DNA from: Roseburia hominis
Lineage (GTDB): Bacteria > Bacillota > Clostridia > Lachnospirales > Lachnospiraceae
Reading direction: 5' to 3'
Assembly (NCBI RefSeq): GCF_021531695.1
Contig: NZ_JADYUI010000017.1
Span: 1-53,475 of the forward strand
Length of the DNA stretch: 53,475 nt
Shown here: one piece after another, positions 42,761 through 50,510 of the stretch
How positions within the stretch are numbered: the first letter of the stretch is position 1
Layout of the letters: each line of letters starts with the position of its first letter
The notes under the pieces: generated by a model
What the model saw: only the letters and a program-made list of their open reading frames with translations
What the model was told of the DNA's origin: nothing
Database searches by the model: none
Translations under genes and position numbers: made by a program

Positions 42761-44527
42761 ATGAAAAAGGAGAAAGAGAGAAGTACCTTTTCCTGGGTGT
42801 TTGAGTTTGCAGGTCAGAAGAAAAACAAATATATTTTAAGTGTAATTCTGGCGATTTTGGGAGCTGTGTGTCAGATGCTTCCCTATCTTGTTGTAGCACA
42901 TATGGTGCAGAAATTATTAGCAGGAAATCGTGATTTTGGCGGATATGTGATAGATTGTGCGGTAATGTCCATTATGTGGCTTTTACGTGTTTTGTTCCAC
43001 GCACTTTCTACCGGCGCATCTCATGTGGCAACCTTTACGGTATTGGGAAATATCAGAAAAAGAGGAATGGATAAGCTGGCACATATGCCTCTTGGTGATG
43101 TGCAGGACAGGGGAAGCGGGGAACTGAAAAATATCCTGGTGGAACGAATTGACAGTGTTGAGACAACGCTGGCGCATGTGATACCGGAGGTGAGCAGTAA
43201 TCTTTTTGTAGTAGTTGCAATGCTTGTTTATCTTTTTATCATTGACTGGCGCATGGCACTTGCTTCTCTCATAACATTTCCGGTTGGAATGCTCTGTTTT
43301 ATGGGAATGATGATAGGATATGACGAGAATTACAACAGGACAGTAAGAGCAGTGAAAAATCTGAATGATACTGCCGTAGAATACATAGGTGGAATTGAAG
43401 TCATCAAGGTATTTGGAAAGGCAAAAAGTTCCTATGAAAAGTTTGTGGCGGCAGCGAAAGAAGGTGCGGCAAGTTATGTGGACTGGATGAGAAAGTGTAA
43501 TGTATTCCATGTATTTGCCATGAATATTATGCCGGCAACCTTGATTTCCGTACTTCCGATTGGCGGTGTACTTGTTCACAATGGCTCACTGGCTTTATCT
43601 GATTTTATTCTGGTTATTATTATTGCCATGGGACTGATTACACCGATTATTGGTTGTATGAGCTATGAAGATGATCTGGCAAAGCTTCGTACCGTTATGG
43701 GGGAAATTGTTGCAATCCTAGATGCAAAAGAAATGAAGCGTCCGGCACAGGATAAGGTTAAGCCTTCTGGCAATACCATCAAGTTATCTGACGTTCATTT
43801 TGGATATGACGAAAAAGAGGTACTCCATGGAATTAATCTGACTTTGCAGGAAGTAACGGTAAATGCATTTGTTGGACCTTCCGGCGGTGGTAAGTCAACC
43901 ATTGCAAAACTCATAGCTTCTTTTTGGGATGTAAATAGTGGAAAAATTACAATTGGAGGAGTAGATATCCGGGATTTGTCAATGGAGCAATACCAGAAAA
44001 GGATTGCTTATGTAGCACAGGATAATTTCCTTTTTGATGATACTATTAGGGAAAATATCCGTATGGGAAATTTGTCGGCAACAGATGAGATGGTGGAAAA
44101 GGCAGCGAAGGATTGTGGCTGCTACGACTTTATCATGAGTCTGGAAAACGGCTTTGATACGGTAGTAGGAAGTGGTGGCGGACATCTTTCCGGTGGTGAA
44201 AAACAAAGAATTTGTATCGCGAGAGCGATGTTAAAGGATGCGCCGATTGTGATATTGGACGAGGCAACTGCTTATACAGATCCGGAAAACGAAGCAGTGA
44301 TACAGGCTTCCGTGGCAAAACTGGTACAAGGGAAAACTTTAATTGTAATTGCCCACAGACTTTCCACAATTACAGATGCAGACCAGATTGTAGTGGTAGA
44401 ACAGGGAAGAATCAATGCGACAGGAACGCATGAGGAACTTCTTACAAAGAGCAGGCTATATCAGAAACTTTGGAACTCACATATTTCTTCCAAAGACAGT
44501 CTGACAGGAGGTGAAGTACATGCTTAA
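42761..44527 (+). CDS. ABC half-transporter (membrane plus ATPase), first of a pair
   Basis: The protein has 588 residues. Six membrane segments (about 20-310) are followed by an ATPase domain (about 345-575). Walker A is GPSGGGKST, the Q-loop is near VAQDNFLFDD, the signature is HLSGGEKQR and Walker B is IVILDEATAYTDPENE, with a His switch in IAHRLST. Dimer with the next gene is likely. It resembles YbtP/Q- and Irp-type exporters used in siderophore or metal handling, but drug/peptide export is equally possible. ATG 42761 has AGAGG 10 bp upstream. Confidence 0.9.
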   Translation: MKKEKERSTFSWVFEFAGQKKNKYILSVILAILGAVCQMLPYLVVAHMVQKLLAGNRDFGGYVIDCAVMSIMWLLRVLFHALSTGASHVATFTVLGNIRKRGMDKLAHMPLGDVQDRGSGELKNILVERIDSVETTLAHVIPEVSSNLFVVVAMLVYLFIIDWRMALASLITFPVGMLCFMGMMIGYDENYNRTVRAVKNLNDTAVEYIGGIEVIKVFGKAKSSYEKFVAAAKEGAASYVDWMRKCNVFHVFAMNIMPATLISVLPIGGVLVHNGSLALSDFILVIIIAMGLITPIIGCMSYEDDLAKLRTVMGEIVAILDAKEMKRPAQDKVKPSGNTIKLSDVHFGYDEKEVLHGINLTLQEVTVNAFVGPSGGGKSTIAKLIASFWDVNSGKITIGGVDIRDLSMEQYQKRIAYVAQDNFLFDDTIRENIRMGNLSATDEMVEKAAKDCGCYDFIMSLENGFDTVVGSGGGHLSGGEKQRICIARAMLKDAPIVILDEATAYTDPENEAVIQASVAKLVQGKTLIVIAHRLSTITDADQIVVVEQGRINATGTHEELLTKSRLYQKLWNSHISSKDSLTGGEVHA

Positions 44528-46253
44528 GATTTTAAAGAAATTTTTTGATTTTTGCAGTGAAAAAAACAGAAAAAAATTCTATGAGTCCATTGTTTTAGGT
44601 GTCATTTCAGCAATTTTTTCAGCATTGAAAATACCGGCAATCGGAGTGCTTTTAATGGCAATATTGAATGGTGAAATTACAAATACATCTATTTTTGCTT
44701 CTTTTGGAATTATGCTCTTAAGTATTATTGGAACTTCTCTGATAAAGAGCAAATCGAATATGCTACAGACAGAAGCCGGTTATGAAACCTGTGCAGATAA
44801 GCGTATGGAGATTGCAGAGCATATGCGATATCTTCCGATGGGATATTTTAATGCTAACAGTCTGGGATATATCACATCTGTAACAACGAATACCATGGAA
44901 AGTCTGTCAGATGTGGCGACACGTGTGGTAATGATGGTGACAGAAGGTGCTTTTACTACGCTTGTCATTACGGTAATGATATTTTCCTTTGACGTAAAGA
45001 TAGGACTGCTTGTTGTTTTGGGAATTGCAGTTTATCTGCTTGCCAATACATTATTACAAGGAGCTTCCAGAAAAAAAGCACCGGAGAAAATCAGGTCGGA
45101 CGGAGCTGTTGTAGAGAAAGTTTTAGAATACATTAAAGGAATTTCAGAAGTAAAATCGTATGGACTTACAGGCAGATATAATCAAAGACTGAATCAGGCA
45201 ATCGAAGATAATGTAAAGGCAAATATCGACATGGAGCTTGCATTAGTTCCTTACATGACGTTACAGAATTTTATCAGTAAACTGATTGGAGTGGGGATTT
45301 CTGTGTTATCTATTTATCTGTATACAACGGGAGCCATGGAACTTCTCTACTGCATTATGATGTTAATTTGCTCCTTTATGGTAACGGAAGGATTAGAAAA
45401 GGCAGGAACGAATTCCGCGCTTCTTCGTATCGTAGATTTAAGCGTGGATAAGGCAAATGCAATTTTAGACTTAAAGCCAATGGATATTTCGGGAAAAGAT
45501 GTGAAACCTTCTTCTTATGAAATTAAGGCAGATAACATTGATTTTTCCTATGATAAGAAGAAAATCATTGATAACATCAGCCTTACCATACCGGAAAAAA
45601 CAACAACAGCGATTGTAGGACCTTCCGGTGGCGGTAAAACTACACTTTGTCATTTGCTAAGCAGGTTCTGGGATGTTGATAGTGGAACTGTTACGCTTGG
45701 AGGCATGAATATTAAGGATTACAGTATGGATTCTTTAATGAAGAATTTCAGTTTTGTGTTCCAGAATGTGTATTTGTTTAAAGATACCATTGCAAACAAT
45801 ATTCGTTTTGGTCAGCCGGATGCACCGATGGAGGCTGTAATAGAGGCTGCAAAGAAAGCCAAATGTCATGATTTTATTATGAATCTTCCGGATGGATATG
45901 ATACAGTAATCGGCGAAAGCGGAGGCAGCTTGTCAGGTGGTGAGAGACAGCGGCTTTCCATAGCAAGAGCCATTATGAAGGATTCGCCGATTATCATTCT
46001 GGATGAGGCAACTGCTAATGTAGATCCGGAGAATGAAAAGGATTTAATGGAAGCCATTGATGAACTGACAAAGGAAAAGACCATTATCATGATTGCACAC
46101 AGGCTTAAAACCGTTCAAAATGCGGATCAGATTCTGGTAGTGGATGATGGAAAGATTGTTCAGAGAGGAAAGCATGAACAGTTGATGAAGGAGGAAGGAA
46201 TCTACCGTAGATTTGTATGCCAGAGAGAGCAGGCAGTGAGCTGGAAATTGTAA
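44520..46253 (+). CDS. ABC half-transporter (membrane plus ATPase), second of a pair
   Basis: The protein has 577 residues with six membrane segments (about 15-300) and an ATPase domain. Walker A GPSGGGKTT, signature GSLSGGERQRLSIARA, Walker B IIILDEATANVDPENE and IAHRLKT are intact, so both halves have competent ATP sites. AGGAGGTG lies before ATG 44520, and the start overlaps the first gene by 8 bp, implying coupled synthesis of a heterodimer. A strong terminator follows. Confidence 0.9.
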   Translation: MLKILKKFFDFCSEKNRKKFYESIVLGVISAIFSALKIPAIGVLLMAILNGEITNTSIFASFGIMLLSIIGTSLIKSKSNMLQTEAGYETCADKRMEIAEHMRYLPMGYFNANSLGYITSVTTNTMESLSDVATRVVMMVTEGAFTTLVITVMIFSFDVKIGLLVVLGIAVYLLANTLLQGASRKKAPEKIRSDGAVVEKVLEYIKGISEVKSYGLTGRYNQRLNQAIEDNVKANIDMELALVPYMTLQNFISKLIGVGISVLSIYLYTTGAMELLYCIMMLICSFMVTEGLEKAGTNSALLRIVDLSVDKANAILDLKPMDISGKDVKPSSYEIKADNIDFSYDKKKIIDNISLTIPEKTTTAIVGPSGGGKTTLCHLLSRFWDVDSGTVTLGGMNIKDYSMDSLMKNFSFVFQNVYLFKDTIANNIRFGQPDAPMEAVIEAAKKAKCHDFIMNLPDGYDTVIGESGGSLSGGERQRLSIARAIMKDSPIIILDEATANVDPENEKDLMEAIDELTKEKTIIMIAHRLKTVQNADQILVVDDGKIVQRGKHEQLMKEEGIYRRFVCQREQAVSWKL

Positions 46254-46265
46254 GGGGTAAAATTC

Positions 46266-46302
46266 AAAACGACAGAACAGTAATTTATTGTTCTGTCGTT
46301 TT
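46266..46302 (+). terminator. Rho-independent terminator after the ABC pair
   Basis: AAAACGACAGAACA pairs perfectly with TGTTCTGTCGTTTT across a 9-nt loop. Confidence 0.85.
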
Positions 46303-46350
46303 ATCCATATGAATCAATGCAATTTATTGAAAACATTAATGTGCTTTTTA

Positions 46351-46415
46351 TTGACAGAATGATACTACTTATGATATAAGTTAAATTGAACTAACAAAAG
46401 TTAAAGCAAACTAAA
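46351..46415 (+). promoter_or_regulatory. ZIP-gene promoter with tandem metal-box-like operators
   Basis: TTGACA (46351-46356) and TATAAG (46375-46380) are 18 bp apart. GTTAAATTGAACTAAC (46380-46395) and GTTAAAGCAAACTAAA (46400-46415) follow immediately, 20 bp apart, the same phasing as at feoA. Their position just downstream of the -10 box fits repression. Confidence 0.6.
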
Positions 46416-46499
46416 ATAAGCGAATTAAAGTATAGGAATTACATAATGTTATTTATTTTATGAAAAGCGAAGGAAATGTAATACCAGGAGGTGAGAAAA

Positions 46500-47267
46500 A
46501 TGCTGATAGGAATTTTATTGCCATTTGCCGGAACAATATTAGGTTCGGCATGTGTGCTTTTTTTGAAGTCTTTAAATAAAAGAATTGATAAACTCCTGAC
46601 GGGATTTGCGGCAGGAGTTATGGTAGCTGCATCTGTGTGGAGTCTTCTTATTCCAGCGATGGAGCAGTCTGAAAATATGGGAAGGTTAGCTTTTGTTCCT
46701 GCATCAGTTGGATTTTTACTGGGAATAGGATTTTTGTTATGCATTGATGAGATTGTTCCACATTTACATATGTATAGTGATAAGCCGGAGGGAATAAAAA
46801 GTGGTTTGTCAAAACATGCCATGATGTTACTCGCAGTTACGATTCACAATATTCCGGAGGGAATGTCGGTTGGTGTTGTACTTGCAGCAATGCAGGCAGA
46901 GCAGACTGGTATCACCATAGGATCAGCATTAGCTTTGGCAATAGGAATTGCAATTCAGAATTTCCCAGAGGGCGCAATTATAGCGATTCCACTTCATAAC
47001 AGTGGGATGGAAAAGAGAAAGGCATTTGGCTTTGGGGTGCTGTCCGGAGTGGTTGAACCTGTAGGAACAATATTAGTATTGTTGATGGCATCTGTTTTTA
47101 CACCTGTACTTCCGTATTTTTTGAGTTTTGCAGCAGGAGCAATGATTTATGTTGTTGTGGAGGAACTGATACCTGAAATGTCAGAGGGAAAGCATTCTAA
47201 TATTGGAGTAGTTGCATTTTCAATTGGTTTTGTACTTATGATGATTCTTGATATTTCTTTTGGATAG
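46500..47267 (+). CDS. ZIP-family metal transporter (ZupT-like)
   Basis: ZIP proteins import Zn2+, Fe2+ or Mn2+. It has 255 residues and about eight membrane segments. The two metal-site motifs are VTIHNIPEGMSVG in TM4 and IAIQNFPEGAIIA in TM5, and EELIPEM is conserved near the end. The HNIPEG/NFPEG form is typical of ZupT. AGGAGGTGAG lies 5 bp before ATG 46500; GTG 46491 is less likely. The tandem operator suggests metal control. Confidence 0.9.
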   Translation: MLIGILLPFAGTILGSACVLFLKSLNKRIDKLLTGFAAGVMVAASVWSLLIPAMEQSENMGRLAFVPASVGFLLGIGFLLCIDEIVPHLHMYSDKPEGIKSGLSKHAMMLLAVTIHNIPEGMSVGVVLAAMQAEQTGITIGSALALAIGIAIQNFPEGAIIAIPLHNSGMEKRKAFGFGVLSGVVEPVGTILVLLMASVFTPVLPYFLSFAAGAMIYVVVEELIPEMSEGKHSNIGVVAFSIGFVLMMILDISFG

Positions 47268-47347
47268 TTTAGAAATCATTTTGGAAAGTCAAAATTATAA
47301 TGGCGATTTGAAAAGGATTACAGTATAATTAAGAAGGAAAACAAGAT

Positions 47348-47989
47348 ATGAAATATCGATATGAAGAAATTGATACATCCTATTCAGATGATTATATTGA
47401 TACAATTGACCAGATTGAACGCATAAAACAAAAAATGGATTTAAGACACCGGACATTTGAGGTGACAAAAGAGCAGATTGCACAGGAATTTTATGGTAGC
47501 AGCGACGAGGAAAACAATACAGTCGTTAGAAATGGCATTACCTATATTCTGGAAAACAACGTTACGGTGCGTGGATGCTCTTTCGGGGATCATTTACAGG
47601 CAAGAAATTATGATGATATCCTGGAACTGGTTAAAACATACATCACGCGAAAACACAGGGAACCTCTGACGGAAGATTTTATCTGTATGCTTCATAAACT
47701 GGTGACGGACCATGAACTTTCGAAAAACGAAAGCGGACAATACCGGACGGAACCGGTACATATCCGTACCACAGATTATATTCCGCCGCTTCCGGAAGAA
47801 GTTCCGACATTAATTTTGGAACTGATTCAAAGATACAATAAACCATCGGAAGCAGGGAAAACACGTTTTGAAAAAATATGCGAGCTAAAACGAAATTTTG
47901 AACGGGTTCATCCATTTGTTGATGACCATGTTATAATAAGGACAAAGTTAGAGAAACCCAGTAAAATCAAGGGGTTAGCACTAATTTAG
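47348..47989 (+). pseudogene. Fic-family protein broken inside the catalytic motif
   Basis: Fic proteins transfer AMP (or related groups) onto target proteins. The 213-residue frame has the Fic N-terminal helical region, ESGQYRTEPVHI, and the start of the active site, RVHPFVD. The family motif is HPFxDGNGR; here the sequence leaves it after Asp and reads DHVIIRTKLEKPSK to a new stop. The GNGR anion-binding residues and the C-terminal helices are lost, so activity is not expected. The break at about 47924 coincides with the left end of the mobile element. AAGGAAAAC precedes the ATG. Confidence 0.8.
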
Positions 47990-47997
47990 TCCTTATT
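47935..47997 (+). terminator. Long nested hairpin with T-run at the element end
   Basis: AATAAGGACAAAGTTAG (47935-47951) pairs with CTAATTTAGTCCTTATT (47981-47997), 15 of 17 positions, and inside it AACCC pairs with GGGTT. A run of T follows. It acts as a terminator into the element or is part of the attachment region. Confidence 0.6.
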
Positions 47998-48141
47998 TTT
48001 TTATACCTAAAATCGGTATATGATAAGGCAGCGCTGACAAATCAAACCGAAATCCAAACATTGCATCAACAATTCAGGAGTCATGACCTGAGTGTGTTTC
48101 GTGCATCCAAGTGAGGTGACAATTTAATATATTTTATTTAG

Positions 48142-48203
48142 GTAGGACTAAATTAGCATTTAACACGGAGATATTCCGTTTGGCTGATATAGTCCTACTT
48201 TTT
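48142..48203 (+). terminator. Second nested hairpin with T-run upstream of the first element gene
   Basis: GTAGGACTAAATTAGC (48142-48157) pairs with GCTGATATAGTCCTAC (48183-48198), with ACGG/CCGT inside, then TTTTT. AGGACTAAATTAG in its left arm is also perfectly complementary to the right arm of the 47935-47997 hairpin, so the two structures compete. The 140 bp between them hold an imperfect repeat TCAGG/CCTGA but no gene. Confidence 0.6.
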
Positions 48204-48224
48204 GTTTTGAAAGGAAGAGATTGT

Positions 48225-48650
48225 ATGAGTAAAGTGCTAATTGAAGTCCTCGTAATAATTCTTATTGCAGGCAGTTATTTGATACTGTATTCAGCAGTTA
48301 GAGTATCAGCTATATCAGATCAAAGAATAGCGGAGATACGAAGTAGAGAAACATTTGATAAAGAAAAGCAGTTGAACACTAATCAAAGTAGTATATCGGG
48401 AGGGATGGCTATGGCAAATAAAGAAAAGAAGATTGAAGGCAGACTGGGCTATAACAGTGAGAATGGCAGATATGGATTACTGGTATCAGATTTATGGGAA
48501 CATACCGGATTCCACTGTGGAGAATGCTTGGAAGTCAAGGTTGATGACAAATGGGTAAAAACCCGGATGGAAATGGACATTGACCGTAACTGGTATCTGG
48601 TGGATACCCCATATACAGGAGATTTAGAGTATGTTAGGGCGAGAATTTAA
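48225..48650 (+). CDS. DUF5348-domain protein with an N-terminal membrane helix
   Basis: The 141-residue frame begins with a membrane helix (about 5-24) and a charged linker, then a DUF5348-like domain (about 68-141) with EGRLGYNSENGRYGLLVSDL and NWYLVDTPYTGDLEYVRARI. DUF5348 proteins are usually short, separate proteins in conjugative elements. An internal in-frame ATG at 48411 is preceded by GGGAGGG and would make just the DUF5348 part (about 80 residues). Either start, or both, may be used. AAGGAAGAG precedes ATG 48225. Function unknown. Confidence 0.7.
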   Translation: MSKVLIEVLVIILIAGSYLILYSAVRVSAISDQRIAEIRSRETFDKEKQLNTNQSSISGGMAMANKEKKIEGRLGYNSENGRYGLLVSDLWEHTGFHCGECLEVKVDDKWVKTRMEMDIDRNWYLVDTPYTGDLEYVRARI

Positions 48651-48669
48651 GAAAAGGAGGAAACACAGA

Positions 48670-49581
48670 ATGAACAATAATATCGAAGTGATTGGAATTG
48701 ATCATGGCTGGTCGCAGATGAAAACAAGCAATACCTGTTTCAATACTTCCATTAAGGAATTAGCAAATGCTCCTGCATTTCACGATAATGTGCTTGAGTA
48801 TGATGAAAGATATTTTGCGGTTGGGGAGGAAAGGCTGGAGGTACTGGACAGTAAGGTGGAAAATGAGAACTTCTATTTACTGACGCTGGTAGCAATTGCA
48901 AAGGAATTAGAGATAAGAGGAAAGAGTGAGGCTGATGTGGTTCTTGCGGTAGGGCTTCCTCTCACAAGATTTTCAGCAGAGAGAAAACCATTTATTGATT
49001 ACCTGTCCAAGAATAGGGATATGGTATTCGGATTTGAGCAGAAGCTTTATACAATTCATATACTGAATGTGCTTGTATATCCTCAGTGCTATGCAGCAGT
49101 AGCAGGGATGCTTCCTACCTTTGGTAAAAAGGCACTTGTCATTGATGTTGGCTCATGGACTGTTGACAGTATGCTGATAGTGAACAAGAAGCCTGACAAC
49201 AGTAAGTGTGATACACAGAATGAGGGCTTGATTAAGTGTATGAGAGCCATCAACCGAGTGGCGGTACAGGTCAAAAACAGAAAGATTGATGAAGCAGAGA
49301 TTCAGGAATATATGAAAACTGGAAAGACAGAGCTTCCAAAGGATTTTAAGGAGATTATGGACCAGCAGATTCAGATTTTTGTGGATAAGGTGTACCGTTA
49401 TCAGACCGAGTGTGGTTACAGTCTTGATATGATGCCGGTCTACTTTGTAGGTGGTGGGGCTGTTGTTATGAGAAATTTTGGAAGATATCAGCAGTCTAAT
49501 ATCCACTATGTGCTTGATGTAAAGGCAAATGCAAAAGGTTTTGAGACGATGGCAAAAATAGCACTTAGAAGCGGGAGGTAA
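48670..49581 (+). CDS. ParM/StbA-like actin ATPase
   Basis: ParM-type proteins form filaments that push DNA copies apart. The protein has 303 residues. Actin-fold motifs are visible: phosphate 1 IGIDHGWSQMKTS, phosphate 2 ALVIDVGSWTVDSMLI and the adenosine region VYFVGGGAVVMRNFG. AAGGAGG lies 9 bp before ATG 48670; the upstream frame to 48631 overlaps the DUF5348 gene. A small helical partner follows 6 bp later, so the two form a plasmid-type partition pair carried by an integrated element. Confidence 0.87.
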   Translation: MNNNIEVIGIDHGWSQMKTSNTCFNTSIKELANAPAFHDNVLEYDERYFAVGEERLEVLDSKVENENFYLLTLVAIAKELEIRGKSEADVVLAVGLPLTRFSAERKPFIDYLSKNRDMVFGFEQKLYTIHILNVLVYPQCYAAVAGMLPTFGKKALVIDVGSWTVDSMLIVNKKPDNSKCDTQNEGLIKCMRAINRVAVQVKNRKIDEAEIQEYMKTGKTELPKDFKEIMDQQIQIFVDKVYRYQTECGYSLDMMPVYFVGGGAVVMRNFGRYQQSNIHYVLDVKANAKGFETMAKIALRSGR

Positions 49582-49587
49582 CTTAAG

Positions 49588-50064
49588 ATGGCAAAAAGAA
49601 GTAAGCAGTACAGTTTTCATCTCAATCTAAATAATCCGGACCATTTGAAGATATACCGAACGCTGGAGGATTTGAATACAGATATTCATAAATCTGTTTC
49701 AAACTTTGTGATTAAGGCTGTGATTCAGTATATCAATGATGCCTCAAGGTCGAGTCTTACAAAGAGCGGAAAGAATGAAAAGGAGAATCTTGAAGGCTAT
49801 GTAACCAGACAGGAGTTATCAGAAGCAAAGCTTCAGATAAAAGCCGATGTGATGAAAGAGGTTGCGCAGTTGTTTGGAAATGCAGCCATGAATACACAGC
49901 AGGTTGTTACGCCTGCGCTTATGCAACAGATGATGCAGATGATACCGGAAAATGCAGAACAAAAGAAAAACTCAGATAAGCCGGAGGAAGAGGCAGAGCC
50001 TACCGATGCAGCATTAGAGGAAATGTCGGTATTATTTGCCCAGGGAAATTTTGGAGAGGAGTAA
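49588..50064 (+). CDS. ParR-like adaptor of the ParM system
   Basis: The protein has 158 residues. The N-terminus, KQYSFHLNLNNPDHLKIYRT, looks like a ribbon-helix-helix opening strand, followed by helices with SVSNFVIKAVIQYIND. The C-terminal part is predicted coiled and ends acidic. This layout and the position behind the actin gene fit a ParR adaptor, which binds the centromere and the filament end. The identity is inferred from context; sequence similarity is not strong. GAGGTAACTT precedes the ATG. Confidence 0.65.
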   Translation: MAKRSKQYSFHLNLNNPDHLKIYRTLEDLNTDIHKSVSNFVIKAVIQYINDASRSSLTKSGKNEKENLEGYVTRQELSEAKLQIKADVMKEVAQLFGNAAMNTQQVVTPALMQQMMQMIPENAEQKKNSDKPEEEAEPTDAALEEMSVLFAQGNFGEE

Positions 50065-50069
50065 AGCCT

Positions 50070-50240
50070 ATGGCAGTAATAAGTGGAATCGGAAATGTGT
50101 TACTTACCATGTTGAAATGGATATTAAAAATAGTATTAGGAATACTCAGACTGGTATTGGAGGTGGCAAAAATCTTTCTGCTTCTGCTTAATCTGGTATT
50201 CAGAGTGTTTATGGCTTTTGTAGGTGCAGGAACACCATGA
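50070..50240 (+). CDS. 56-residue hydrophobic membrane peptide
   Basis: ATG 50070 lies 5 bp after the adaptor stop, with GGAGAGGAG upstream. The peptide is almost wholly hydrophobic, with LLTMLKWILKIVLGILRLVL and a second stretch ending in AFVGAGTP. Small peptides of this kind recur in conjugative elements. Function unknown. Confidence 0.55.
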   Translation: MAVISGIGNVLLTMLKWILKIVLGILRLVLEVAKIFLLLLNLVFRVFMAFVGAGTP

Positions 50241-50255
50241 AAGGGGGTGTGGCTT

Positions 50256-50339
50256 ATGAAGTTTCGATTTGAGAATTATCTTAAGAATCGCAGACTGGTA
50301 AAGTATTTCTTTGCTATGAAGAAGCTTGTAACTGCGTAA
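50256..50339 (+). CDS. 27-residue basic peptide
   Basis: ATG 50256 follows a very strong ribosome site, AAAGGGGGTG. The peptide begins MKFRFENYLKNRRLVKYFF and is rich in Lys, Arg and aromatic residues. The strong site and tight spacing to the previous gene support translation. Function unknown. Confidence 0.5.
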   Translation: MKFRFENYLKNRRLVKYFFAMKKLVTA

Positions 50340-50369
50340 AGAAAAAAGCAAAATGAAAGGAGATTAACA

Positions 50370-50411
50370 ATGCACAGAATACGGGACAGTCCCATGGAAA
50401 ATGTCCCGTGA
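50370..50411 (+). CDS. 13-residue leader peptide overlapping a hairpin
   Basis: ATG 50370 has AAAGGAGA 6 bp upstream and encodes MHRIRDSPMENVP. ACGGGACA (50381-50388) is perfectly complementary to TGTCCCGT (50402-50409) within the ORF, so ribosome position could control the hairpin. A leader regulating the lipoprotein gene 100 bp downstream is possible. Confidence 0.4.
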   Translation: MHRIRDSPMENVP

Positions 50412-50474
50412 CAACCGAATAAATTGTTCACATAGAGTAAGAGTGGACAGGTCAGTTTGTCATGAGGACACAAG

Positions 50475-50503
50475 CCTATCCCTCTTACGGAAAGGGAATA
50501 GGT
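50475..50503 (+). promoter_or_regulatory. Hairpin overlapping the lipoprotein ribosome site
   Basis: CCTATCCC (50475-50482) pairs with GGGAATAGG (one bulged A). The second arm runs into AGGTGA, the likely ribosome site for ATG 50511. It could mask translation. Confidence 0.35.
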
Positions 50504-50510
50504 GATTCAT

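Noticed and set aside
47981-48156. Invertible promoter flanked by 13-bp inverted repeats
   Set aside because: The repeats are better explained as hairpin arms. No invertase is nearby and no clear promoter pair is present between them.
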